Below the pieces are notes generated by a model. It was given only the letters and a program-made list of their open reading frames with translations. It made no database searches and was not told where the DNA came from. Position numbers and translations under genes: made by a program. Below are positions 1-7,769 of a stretch of DNA of 64,000 bases, in pieces (the first letter of the stretch is position 1; each line of letters opens with the position of its first letter). The stretch covers positions 186,001 through 250,000 of the forward strand of contig NZ_JBISCC010000120.1 in assembly GCF_044385915.1 (NCBI RefSeq). Reading direction: 5' to 3'. This stretch comes from Thalassobellus citreus (lineage in GTDB: Bacteria > Bacteroidota > Bacteroidia > Flavobacteriales > Flavobacteriaceae).

Positions 1-2091
1 ATTGCTCAAGGAGCTTCTTTTAAAATTGTTGTTGATTTAGATAAACCACTCCCTAAAGAATGGATTGGAAAAGTAGGCATGAATATAGAATTGTTTCCAG
101 GCGAGCTTTTTGGAAAATCGTATTATTTAGATAATCAATTTGGAATTTTTAATAGGCAAGCCAATGGACCCGGTTTTTACGATGCCTCAAACGACTATCA
201 AATAAAACCAATGGCTGAAGGAAAAGAATTAGCAATAATTCCTGAAAATAAAGAACGAACTTTAATCATTAAAAACCTTCAAAACAACACTCTAAAACTT
301 ATAGATGGTAGAGCAAAACATAATAACGGATGGTTTATTGTAAGATCGTTAATTCCAGAAGGAGCAACAAAAAATGCCATTGAATGGTTAATAACACCAC
401 ATGTTAAAGATAATTTTATTTATGATCCTGTAGTGCAAGTTTCACAGGTTGGATACCATACAACACAAGAAAAGATAGCCGTTATTGAAACAGATAAAAA
501 TAATTTAGATGTTGAAAACATTCAACTTTTAAAAGTAGAACCTAATGGAGACTTAACAAATGTGTTAAATGAAAAACCTGAAAATTGGGGTGATTTTTTA
601 AGATATAAGTACTATCATTTTAACTTTTCTAAAATTCAAGAACCTGGGATGTATATTATTAAATATAAAACATTTACATCCAATCCATTTCAAATTAACA
701 ACCAGGTTTTTAAAAGAAATGTTTGGCAACCTACATTAGAGTATTTCCTTCCTGTACAAATGTGTCACATGCGCGTAAACGACCGCTATAAGGTTTGGCA
801 TGGGTTATGCCATATGGACGATGCAAGAATGGCTCCTGTAAACACAAACCATTTTGATAGTTACCTACAAGGTGCTTCAACACTTACATCTTATAAATCT
901 GGCGAGCATGTTCCGGGAATTAATATTGGAGGCTGGCATGATGCCGGCGATTATGATTTAAGAGTAGAATCTCAAGCATCTACAATTCAAGGTTTATCTT
1001 ATATCTATGAATTATTCAATGTAAATTATGACAATACTAGCATAGACCAAAATACTAGAATTGTAGAAATACACAAACCCGATGGAAAAGCAGATATTTT
1101 ACAACAAATAGAACACGGTGCGTTATCAATTATTGGTGGCTATAAATCAATGAATCGATTTTATAGAGGCATTATTGTACCTACCAAAAGACAATATGTA
1201 TTATTAGGCGACCCTGTAAACCATAGCGACAACTTGATTTTTTCTAATAAAAAAGAAGATAACTCCATTGCTATGGGGTTAATAGGTGCACCAGACGACA
1301 GATGGATGTTTACTGAAGAAAACCCAAGAAGAACACTAAACACCGCCGCGGCTTTAGCGACTTCGGCTCGTGCTTTAAAAAATTATAATACATCATTAGC
1401 CAATGAATGTCTTTTAATTGCTGAAGCTGTTTGGAATAAAAACCTATCTGAAAATGATATGCTAAAATTTGGTCTTGCTGTGGAATTATTAAAAACGACT
1501 AAAGATCAAAAATATGCCAAATTTTTAATTACAAATCAAAAAGCTATTACTAGTAATATAAATAAAACAGGATGGATTATAGGCTCAACATTGCCATTAA
1601 TAAATAATAAAAAATTCGTCAACGCTATTAAAAATAAAGTAAAAGACTATTATAACAATATCCAAGAACAAGGAAAAGAAACACCCTATGGCGTTCCTTA
1701 CAAACCTAATATTTGGGGAGCCGGATGGGGTATTCAAAATTTTGGTGTGCAACAGTACTTTTTACACTCCAGTTATCCTGATATATTTCCTAAAACATAT
1801 ATGCTAAATGCCATGAATTTTATTCTGGGTGTTCACCCAGGCGTTAATACATCTTCGTTTGCCTCAGGCGTTGGTTCAAGGTCATTAACACAGGCTTATG
1901 GAGTTAATAGAGGCGAGCATTCATTCATTCCTGGAGGTATTGGTTCTGGAACAGCATTAATACGTCCTGATTTCCCCGAGCTTTTAGAATGGCCATTTTT
2001 ATGGCAACAAACTGAATACGTTTTAGGTGGTGGTACGACAGATTATATGTTTCTTATTCTAGCAGCAGATTCGTTATTAAATGAGAATTAA
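1..2091 (+). CDS. Glycoside hydrolase family 9 (cellulase-like), 5' end outside the window
   Basis: The frame is open from base 1, so the first in-frame ATG (79) is internal and the true start lies upstream. Counting codons from base 1, an N-terminal Ig-like CelD_N-type region contains SQVGYHTT near codon 150. The (alpha/alpha)6 catalytic part carries GGWHDAGDY at 310-318; the two Asp of DAGD are the GH9 catalytic-base region. Near the C-terminus TEYVLGG (Glu 672) sits where GH9 has its acid. GH9 enzymes cleave beta-1,4-glucans and related glycans. No signal peptide can be judged because the 5' end is missing. The stop overlaps the convergent FGE-like gene by 4 bp. Family is fairly sure; substrate is unknown. 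Confidence 0.82.
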   Translation: MAQGASFKIVVDLDKPLPKEWIGKVGMNIELFPGELFGKSYYLDNQFGIFNRQANGPGFYDASNDYQIKPMAEGKELAIIPENKERTLIIKNLQNNTLKLIDGRAKHNNGWFIVRSLIPEGATKNAIEWLITPHVKDNFIYDPVVQVSQVGYHTTQEKIAVIETDKNNLDVENIQLLKVEPNGDLTNVLNEKPENWGDFLRYKYYHFNFSKIQEPGMYIIKYKTFTSNPFQINNQVFKRNVWQPTLEYFLPVQMCHMRVNDRYKVWHGLCHMDDARMAPVNTNHFDSYLQGASTLTSYKSGEHVPGINIGGWHDAGDYDLRVESQASTIQGLSYIYELFNVNYDNTSIDQNTRIVEIHKPDGKADILQQIEHGALSIIGGYKSMNRFYRGIIVPTKRQYVLLGDPVNHSDNLIFSNKKEDNSIAMGLIGAPDDRWMFTEENPRRTLNTAAALATSARALKNYNTSLANECLLIAEAVWNKNLSENDMLKFGLAVELLKTTKDQKYAKFLITNQKAITSNINKTGWIIGSTLPLINNKKFVNAIKNKVKDYYNNIQEQGKETPYGVPYKPNIWGAGWGIQNFGVQQYFLHSSYPDIFPKTYMLNAMNFILGVHPGVNTSSFASGVGSRSLTQAYGVNRGEHSFIPGGIGSGTALIRPDFPELLEWPFLWQQTEYVLGGGTTDYMFLILAADSLLNEN

Positions 2092-3113
2092 TCTGAGGAT
2101 AAAACTGTTCTAAAACCAATATGTTCTGCTGAAGAATCGGTACTGGTTCCCATGCGAGAAGACACTCTATAGCTAGCGCAATAAGAATCGCTACATAAAA
2201 AAGAACCGCCTTTAATCACCTTTTCTTGAAGATACGGATTGTTAGGGTTATATGCTTTATCGGCTCCTTTTGGGTTTTCAATAAGAGATTTCAAATTAGC
2301 TAAGTCATTATAATAATTCACATTATACCAATCTGATGTAAATTCCCAAACATTACCTGCCATATCGTAAAGTCCGAAACCATTTGGCGGATACGATTTT
2401 ACAGGCGCTGTTCTTTCAAAACCATCTTCTAAGGTATTATTTACAGGAAATTCGCCTTCCCAACTATTTGCCATTTTAGATAAGATAGACCTATCATCTC
2501 CCCAAAAAAAGGTAGTGCTGTTATTGTTTCCACGAGCAGCATATTCCCATTCGGCTTCTGTTGGTAAGCGTCTGCCTGCCCATTTGCAATACGCTTCGGC
2601 ATCTTCATAACTTATATGCACAACTGGATGATTTTCTTTTCCTTCTAAACTACTATCTGCGCCATTTGGATGCTTCCAGTTTACACCTATAGACCAGCTC
2701 CACCATTGGGAGAAATCATATAAATTAGGAACTGTAGATTTTGTCTTTTTAAATAATAAGGAACCTGGCTGTAAAATAGAATCATGTGGTTTAGGAGTTC
2801 CTTCAGGAAGTTGTTTTTTCATAACATCCCAATCAATATCACGTTCTGCAACCGTTATATAGCCTGTTTGCTTTACAAATTTTGAAAACTGAGCATTGGT
2901 TACTTCAGTAATATCCATAAAAAAACCATCTACAGTTACAGTGTGTTGTGGTTTTTCATGCTTCATCGCCATTTTATCTTGTAAAACAGCTCCTTGCTTA
3001 AAAGTACCTCCAGGAATCCATACCATACCTTCTGGCGGCGTTTTAGTATCGTTTTTACAACTTATTATTACTGAAACAAAACTGATAAGAAACAAAACTA
3101 TTTTAGTATTCAT
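2088..3113 (-). CDS. Formylglycine-generating enzyme (SUMF1/FGE) family lipoprotein
   Basis: 341 residues. The N-terminus is a lipoprotein signal with Cys at about residue 19 (SVIISC), so the enzyme is probably anchored outside the cytoplasm. The FGE-sulfatase domain runs from GMVWIPGGTF to GFRTV. The C-terminal part has GGSFLC and DSYC: Cys307 and Cys312 match the spacing of the two catalytic, copper-binding cysteines of true FGE, which many SUMF1-like homologues lack. FGE converts an active-site Cys of type I sulfatases to formylglycine. No sulfatase gene is in view, but the neighbouring GH9 gene suggests use of sulfated polysaccharides. Other SUMF1-fold proteins (GldJ/GldK-like) remain possible, though the paired cysteines argue for FGE. 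Confidence 0.82.
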   Translation of the reverse strand: MNTKIVLFLISFVSVIISCKNDTKTPPEGMVWIPGGTFKQGAVLQDKMAMKHEKPQHTVTVDGFFMDITEVTNAQFSKFVKQTGYITVAERDIDWDVMKKQLPEGTPKPHDSILQPGSLLFKKTKSTVPNLYDFSQWWSWSIGVNWKHPNGADSSLEGKENHPVVHISYEDAEAYCKWAGRRLPTEAEWEYAARGNNNSTTFFWGDDRSILSKMANSWEGEFPVNNTLEDGFERTAPVKSYPPNGFGLYDMAGNVWEFTSDWYNVNYYNDLANLKSLIENPKGADKAYNPNNPYLQEKVIKGGSFLCSDSYCASYRVSSRMGTSTDSSAEHIGFRTVLSSD

Positions 3114-3189
3114 AAGCGTTTTATATAGGTTAATCTATTACAAAAATATCTATAATTAGTTCTAAACATAACTGAAACCTTCTTTTTTT

Positions 3190-3390
3190 GCGTTAGGGAT
3201 TACTCATTAATTCTCTTTTTCCTAAATAGGAAATCATGAATATTCATTTAAGGCATTGTAGAAGCTCTTTTTGTGTTGTTGCACCTATGCAACACAAAAA
3301 AGCGACTGCCGAAATATTTATATTCATGAGTTCATTAATTTAAAAATAGCAAAAGCACGAATAAAGCCCGACCCTTGTGGTAACGCCCAA
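3190..3390 (+). repeat. Structured dispersed repeat, copy A (long form)
   Basis: Starts GCGTTAGGGATT and ends GGTAACGCCCAA, giving a GCGTTA/TAACGC terminal inverted repeat. Inside are a long hairpin (TTTTTGTGTTG at about 3269 pairing with CAACACAAAAA near 3290) and a short ACC/GGT stem just before the end. It fills most of the 329-bp gap between the FGE gene and yicC; no gene is visible there. Related copies lie at 8804-8951 (reverse strand), 10546-10624 and 56470-56569. It may be an RNA-level structure or a non-autonomous mobile element. Confidence 0.72.
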
Positions 3391-3437
3391 ATATTTAGGC
3401 TTATCTACAATTAGTTTTCTATCGTTTAGCTTTTAAT

Positions 3438-3445
3438 TATCTTTG
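3438..3445 (+). promoter_or_regulatory. Bacteroidota -7 box (TATCTTTG) upstream of yicC
   Basis: TATCTTTG matches the Bacteroidota TANNTTTG -7 element and lies 21 bp before the preferred yicC start. No clear TTG -33 element is visible at the expected spacing, so support is moderate. Confidence 0.5.
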
Positions 3446-3466
3446 CACAACTTAATACTCCAATTT

Positions 3467-4324
3467 ATGATATATTCAATGACAGGTTACGGAAAATCTG
3501 TATTGCAATTACCTTCAAAAAAAGTAACTATAGAGTTAAAATCTCTTAATAGTAAAAGTCTGGATTTAAATGCAAGAATGCCTTCTATTTACAGAGAAAA
3601 AGAACTTGCTATTAGAAAGCTTATTGCTAGTAAATTAGTACGTGGTAAAATAGATTTTTCAATTTATGTTGAAACCACTGCCGAAGACACATCGGCACAA
3701 ATAAACACGCCTGTTGTTAAGCAATATATCCAACAGTTAAAAAATGTAGTAGATGGTAACGATATAGAACTACTTAAAATGGCGGTTCGTTTTCCTGATG
3801 CATTAAATACAGTTCGTGAAGAAATTGATGAAAACGAGTGGAAAACCATTGAAAAAGAAATTAACACTGCCATAGTCGATTTAAATAACCATAGATTAAA
3901 TGAAGGAAAGGTTCTTGAACAAGATTTTAATAATCGGGTTACTGAAATAAGTAATATACTAGACCAAGTTATTGCCATGGATCCTGAACGTGTTGAAGGT
4001 GTACGTGAGCGTTTACTTAAAGGCGTTGCCGATTTAAAAGAGAAACATGATGAAAATCGTTTTGAGCAAGAATTGGTTTATTACATTGAAAAATTTGATA
4101 TTACTGAAGAAAAAGTACGATTAAAAAATCACCTTAACTATTTTTTAGAAACTATAAATTCTGCTGAATCTAACGGTAAAAAACTAGGGTTTATAAGCCA
4201 AGAAATGGGACGAGAAATCAACACCATTGGTTCTAAAAGTAATTATGCTCCTATGCAACAATTAGTCGTGCAGATGAAAGATGAATTAGAAAAAATTAAG
4301 GAACAATTATTGAATGTCCTTTAA
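3467..4324 (+). CDS. yicC: YicC-family endoribonuclease-like protein
   Basis: 285 residues from ATG 3467 (MIYSMTGYGKS). The frame extends upstream to a TTG at 3443, but that codon overlaps the -7 box, and YicC proteins characteristically begin M..SMTGYG, so 3467 is preferred. The protein has the YicC N-terminal domain followed by the DUF1732 C-terminal domain (GFISQEMGREINTIGSKS near the end, a strongly conserved signature). Escherichia coli YicC is reported to be an endoribonuclease acting on small RNAs; the role here is inferred from family. It stands immediately upstream of gmk and nadD, a gene order common in Flavobacteriaceae. Confidence 0.9.
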   Translation: MIYSMTGYGKSVLQLPSKKVTIELKSLNSKSLDLNARMPSIYREKELAIRKLIASKLVRGKIDFSIYVETTAEDTSAQINTPVVKQYIQQLKNVVDGNDIELLKMAVRFPDALNTVREEIDENEWKTIEKEINTAIVDLNNHRLNEGKVLEQDFNNRVTEISNILDQVIAMDPERVEGVRERLLKGVADLKEKHDENRFEQELVYYIEKFDITEEKVRLKNHLNYFLETINSAESNGKKLGFISQEMGREINTIGSKSNYAPMQQLVVQMKDELEKIKEQLLNVL

Positions 4325-4395
4325 AAAGTCTGCAGTACTCAGTAGCAATTGGCAGTATTAGTAAACACAAAATATTCGTGTATTCGTGGTAAATA
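4325..4395 (+). repeat. Simple dispersed-type repeat overlapping the gmk start
   Basis: The gap between yicC and gmk contains AGTACTCAGTAGCAATTGG followed by the internally repeated ATTCGTG/ATTCGTGG units. I recall both patterns as recurrent in Bacteroidota intergenic DNA, but only one copy is in this window. The only usable gmk start codon (GTG 4386) lies inside the second unit. Confidence 0.4.
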
Positions 4396-4976
4396 AAGAA
4401 ACAAATAAACAAGGTAAACTCATCGTATTTTCGGCACCATCGGGTTCTGGAAAAACAACCATAGTAAGACATTTATTAGGTATTGATGATTTAAATTTAG
4501 AATTCTCCATATCGGCAACATCTCGAGAAAAACGCGGGACAGAAGTTCATGCAAAAGATTACTATTTCTTATCGTTAAAAGAGTTTAAAAACAAAATAAA
4601 AAATGATGAGTTTTTAGAATGGGAAGAAGTATATCGCGATAATTTTTACGGTACTTTAAAAACAGAAGTAGAGCGTATTTGGGCTATGGGCAAACATGTT
4701 ATTTTTGACATTGATGTGTCTGGTGGCTTGCGTATAAAACGAAAATTCCCTGAAGAAACCTTAGCTATTTTCGTAAAACCGCCTAGTATTGATGAACTTA
4801 AAATTAGATTAAAAAAACGCAAAACTGAAAGTGAAGACAAAATAAACATGCGTGTTTCTAAAGCTTCGGCAGAACTTGCTACCGCGCCTTTATTTGATGT
4901 TATTGTGGTTAATGATAATTTAGAAAATGCTTTAACTGAAGCTGAAAGTTTAGTCAGTAATTTTTTAAAATCTTAA
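4386..4976 (+). CDS. gmk: Guanylate kinase
   Basis: 196 residues; phosphorylates GMP to GDP with ATP in purine nucleotide synthesis. The P-loop SAPSGSGKTT is at residues 16-25, followed by the GMP-binding region (SATSREKRGTEVHAKDYYF) and EWEEVYRDNFYGT. The start is unusual: no ATG is available between the in-frame stop at 4362 and the P-loop, and the best codon is GTG 4386, which falls in a repeat-like sequence. Length agrees with bacterial Gmk. It is flanked by yicC (61 bp upstream) and nadD (79 bp downstream), probably co-transcribed. Function is certain; the start is less so. Confidence 0.93.
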   Translation: MVNKETNKQGKLIVFSAPSGSGKTTIVRHLLGIDDLNLEFSISATSREKRGTEVHAKDYYFLSLKEFKNKIKNDEFLEWEEVYRDNFYGTLKTEVERIWAMGKHVIFDIDVSGGLRIKRKFPEETLAIFVKPPSIDELKIRLKKRKTESEDKINMRVSKASAELATAPLFDVIVVNDNLENALTEAESLVSNFLKS

Positions 4977-5055
4977 ATAGTTTTTAATGAAACATTCATA
5001 ATCAAAGTTAAATGGATGTTACATCTGACCTAATTAATAAAATAAAAATAAGCAG

Positions 5056-5634
5056 ATGAAAATTGGATTGTATTTCGGCTCTTTTAACCCCATACATATT
5101 GGGCATTTGGTTATTGCAAACCACATAGCAGAATATAGCGATTTAGATCAAGTATGGTTTGTAGTAACCCCACATAATCCTTTTAAGAAGAAAAGCAGTT
5201 TACTAGATAACTATCAGCGTTTAGAAATGGTATATCGTGCTACTAAAGAGTATCCAAAACTAAAACCTAGCGATATAGAGTTTAGCTTACCACAACCTAG
5301 CTACACCATTAACACGCTTACTTATCTGCAAGAAAAACACCCCGATTATGAGTTTGCTTTAATTATGGGAGAAGACAATTTAAAAGGATTTCATAAATGG
5401 AAAAACTACCAACTCATTCTTGAAAACCATCATATTTATGTCTACCCTAGAATTTCTGAAAATAAAGTAGACACGCAATTTAATGGGCATGAAAAAATAC
5501 ATCCTGTTGATGCGCCAATTATGCAACTCTCTTCAACCTTTATACGTAATGGTATTAAAGCTGGTAAAAACGTAAAACCTATGCTACCAGAATTTGTTTG
5601 GGAGTATTTAGATGAGATGAATTTTTATAGGTAA
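5056..5634 (+). CDS. nadD: Nicotinate-nucleotide adenylyltransferase
   Basis: 192 residues; transfers AMP from ATP to nicotinate mononucleotide in NAD synthesis. The nucleotidyltransferase motif GSFNPIHIGH lies at residues 8-17 and the second nucleotide-binding motif SSTFIRNGI near residue 155, both intact. WVVTPHNPFKKK-type substrate-loop residues follow the first strand (FVVTPHNPFKKK here). Length is normal for NadD. It completes the yicC-gmk-nadD group. No terminator is obvious in the following 197 bp. Confidence 0.93.
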   Translation: MKIGLYFGSFNPIHIGHLVIANHIAEYSDLDQVWFVVTPHNPFKKKSSLLDNYQRLEMVYRATKEYPKLKPSDIEFSLPQPSYTINTLTYLQEKHPDYEFALIMGEDNLKGFHKWKNYQLILENHHIYVYPRISENKVDTQFNGHEKIHPVDAPIMQLSSTFIRNGIKAGKNVKPMLPEFVWEYLDEMNFYR

Positions 5635-5669
5635 TCACTCTCTTGACTTTGTCAGAAATTTTAGCTAAC

Positions 5670-6525
5670 TTCGTTTAACGTATGATATAAAACGATTTCT
5701 TATCAACGTCGTTGTGCATAATATCGAAAAAACACAGAAACAGGCTTGTTTGCTAATTGAAGTATGACGTTCACTCATTATTACTTTAGAGAAAAACTCT
5801 AAAAGCATAAATTTGAGAAAACAATTTACCAATGAAAAAAATAGTTCTTTTATCAATATTCATTTTGATTTCTCAAATCTCAATCGGACAAGAATGTTTA
5901 AATGTCAAATTTAAACTTAGAGGATACTTCTATGTTGGAACAAGTCAAATCGATTCAACTGCACTTGGTGGTTTTTATGAAGACCAAAACAGCCCAAAAA
6001 AACTGAATACTAAAAGCCCTGAACTATTTATTAAAAAAGGCTTACAATTAATTGCAAAAACTGATTCAAGAACTGAATTTGAAAAAGGAATAGAAGGCTT
6101 TAAAGTATTCATTGTGAATAAAACCGATTCAATTGTGGAAATACCAGCACAAGACAGTCGACTATACCTAAAAAGACAAGTTTTCTACGAAAACAAATGG
6201 CAAGACATAGAATATCTCCCAAGTAGTTGGTGTGGAAACAGTTATCATAGTGTATTTATAAAATCAAATGAATATTGGGACTTAAAAGCTCCTTGCTTGA
6301 AAGGAAAAATAAAGTCTAAATTTCGATTTCAACTTTATATAAACGACAATTTAACAATCTACTCGAATGAATTTGAAGGTAGTTTTAATAAAAAACAATT
6401 AAAAAATGAACAAGGACATAAACCAATAGGAATTATGGATCCTTACAATAATTAAAATACTGTGTAATGGCTAGTTTTAGCTTAATAAATTAGGTTCTTA
6501 AACCATACACTAAACGTTAAACGAA
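5670..6525. repeat. 12-bp inverted repeat bracketing an orphan gene
   Basis: TTCGTTTAACGT at 5670-5681 recurs exactly inverted as ACGTTAAACGAA at 6514-6525, with further weak similarity beside it (TATG on the left, CATA on the right). The pair encloses only the hypothetical gene 5832-6455. A CAACG-T-CGTTG palindrome (near 5703-5713) lies just inside the left copy. Cassette-like recombination sites are one explanation; a chance match cannot be excluded. Confidence 0.4.
5832..6455 (+). CDS. Exported protein of unknown function
   Basis: 207 residues, family not recognised. A Sec signal peptide is clear (MKKIVLLSIFILISQISIGQ, cleavage probably before ECLN). The mature part is about 187 residues, probably beta-rich, with Cys near the start and two more (WCGNS, APCLK) that could form disulfides in the periplasm or outside the cell. 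The position between inverted 12-bp repeats and the isolation from neighbouring housekeeping genes suggest acquired material. A 7-bp perfect hairpin (TTTAGAG/CTCTAAA) sits about 30 bp upstream of the start. Confidence 0.7.
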   Translation: MKKIVLLSIFILISQISIGQECLNVKFKLRGYFYVGTSQIDSTALGGFYEDQNSPKKLNTKSPELFIKKGLQLIAKTDSRTEFEKGIEGFKVFIVNKTDSIVEIPAQDSRLYLKRQVFYENKWQDIEYLPSSWCGNSYHSVFIKSNEYWDLKAPCLKGKIKSKFRFQLYINDNLTIYSNEFEGSFNKKQLKNEQGHKPIGIMDPYNN

Positions 6526-6531
6526 AAACAA

Positions 6532-6568
6532 AAAAACCGCCTAAAACAAATTGCTTTAAACGGTTTTT
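6532..6568. terminator. Bidirectional intrinsic terminator
   Basis: AAAAACCG at 6532-6539 pairs with CGGTTTTT at 6561-6568, with further TAAA/TTTA pairing inside. An A-run on the left and a T-run on the right let it work in both directions, between the convergent genes 5832-6455 and 6690-7637. Confidence 0.7.
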
Positions 6569-6650
6569 CAACTAACTAACCAACCAAAATTTTAGTGAAA
6601 CTTTAATTTGAATTGTTTGAAAAACATAGTCAAATTAATATGTTGAACTA

Positions 6651-6670
6651 ATCCCGCTACAAAGCGGGAT
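6651..6670. repeat. Perfect 8-bp hairpin (ATCCCGCT/AGCGGGAT)
   Basis: ATCCCGCT, a 4-base loop ACAA, then AGCGGGAT. It is GC-rich against AT-rich surroundings and lies 19 bp beyond the stop of the convergent lipoprotein gene. No T-run follows on either strand, so it is not a classical terminator; it may be an mRNA 3'-end stabiliser or a dispersed palindrome. Confidence 0.55.
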
Positions 6671-6689
6671 CTCACTTTATATTATCTAT

Positions 6690-7637
6690 CTAAACCCTTT
6701 TACTTTCTCTTGGGTTTGCTACTTTATCTTTTCTAAACTTACGTTTCTTATCTTCTTTAGTTACAGCTTTTTTACCTTTCGTGTTTGCTGTTTTTAAATA
6801 CTGAATATATCCTCTTCCTTCAAACTCATAAACCGTTTCAGAAGCTGGATGATACAATTCTATCTTCCCGTCATTTATAACGCTCAATTCAAAATATTCA
6901 TTGTCAAAATAATCATAATCTAATGTTAAAGTTTTTAAGTACATATCACCACTAACATTTCCAACACCATAAACTCCAGTATAATCCCATTGTAAATTAT
7001 TTGCTGGCATACCATTACCATCTTGAGAACTCCTAAATTCAGAGTCGTTGCCACCAGCTAAAAACTGTAAATAATTTTCGTTATCAAATTCGTTAATCGC
7101 TCCAACGTCGCTCGTATATGTTTTTTCCCAAGCTTCATACTCTTGTAAGAAATAATGAATATTATCATAAAACACAAAATCGTAATCAAAATTACTACGT
7201 TGGTAACCGTCTAAAAAATACGATGTATCATTATTTGGGTTATAAAGCTCAATAGTATTATTATCTATTTGATAGATATCAAAAGTTTCAAATCCATCAA
7301 GATCATGATTAACATCTAAAATCATATCATAAGCATCATATTCACCTACATCAATTCCAAAACCATTACCATTATCACCAAGACCAACAATATTATTATT
7401 AGCATATACAACACCATTTTTAAACGAAATAGTAAATGCTTTTTGCAAAAATGGTGTTTCACCATAACCTTTAGTAGCATTAATGTCTACATACCATAAT
7501 TCATATGAATTTAATAAGTGATTTATATTTATTTGAGGCGTATCATCAAAATCATCTACAACAACAACATCGGTATAACATGATGTAAAAAGTGTTGCTA
7601 TTAAAGCAAAGCTTGAAAGTAATTTTATAGTCTTCAT
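6690..7637 (-). CDS. Flavobacterial lipoprotein of unknown function
   Basis: 315 residues from ATG 7637 (MKTIKLLSSF); the frame extends 17 codons further upstream, but the lipoprotein signal with lipobox LFTSC begins at this Met. The mature protein is Asp/Asn/Tyr-rich and holds two similar halves: NSYELWYVDINATKG with TIELYNPNNDTSYFLDGYQ, and YFLQEYEAWEKTY with KIELYHPASETVYEFEGRG, suggesting an internal duplication of a beta domain. The C-terminus is basic (KGKKAVTKEDKKRKFRKDK). I recall similar proteins carrying the name nicotinic acid mononucleotide adenyltransferase; nothing here supports that, since there is no HxGH motif and the real NadD is encoded nearby. Confidence 0.75.
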   Translation of the reverse strand: MKTIKLLSSFALIATLFTSCYTDVVVVDDFDDTPQININHLLNSYELWYVDINATKGYGETPFLQKAFTISFKNGVVYANNNIVGLGDNGNGFGIDVGEYDAYDMILDVNHDLDGFETFDIYQIDNNTIELYNPNNDTSYFLDGYQRSNFDYDFVFYDNIHYFLQEYEAWEKTYTSDVGAINEFDNENYLQFLAGGNDSEFRSSQDGNGMPANNLQWDYTGVYGVGNVSGDMYLKTLTLDYDYFDNEYFELSVINDGKIELYHPASETVYEFEGRGYIQYLKTANTKGKKAVTKEDKKRKFRKDKVANPRESKRV

Positions 7638-7738
7638 AATCAAATATTTTAGGGTTTCTACATATAGGAGTTTCAAAACGCGTGCCAAAAAAGAATTTCT
7701 TAATATTTAGAAGCTATAACAATGATTAATATTTTATG

Positions 7739-7746
7739 TATTTTTG
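7739..7746 (+). promoter_or_regulatory. Bacteroidota -7 box (TATTTTTG) upstream of gpsA
   Basis: TATTTTTG fits TANNTTTG and is 24 bp before the preferred gpsA ATG (7770). It also lies inside the upstream extension of the open frame, which supports the later start. No TTG -33 box is seen. Confidence 0.4.
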
Positions 7747-7769
7747 AACTCTTAACGATTTATCATTTT

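Noticed and set aside
3190..3390. CRISPR or tRNA-like origin of the structured repeats
   Set aside because: Copies are dispersed singly, there are no spacers, and no tRNA cloverleaf or T-loop motif is present.
5665..5856. 63-codon reverse frame before the exported protein gene
   Set aside because: It overlaps the signal-peptide start of a convincing gene and has no domain.
7722..7769. Upstream extension of gpsA from ATG 7722
   Set aside because: It contains a -7 box and would put 16 unrelated residues before the conserved Rossmann start.
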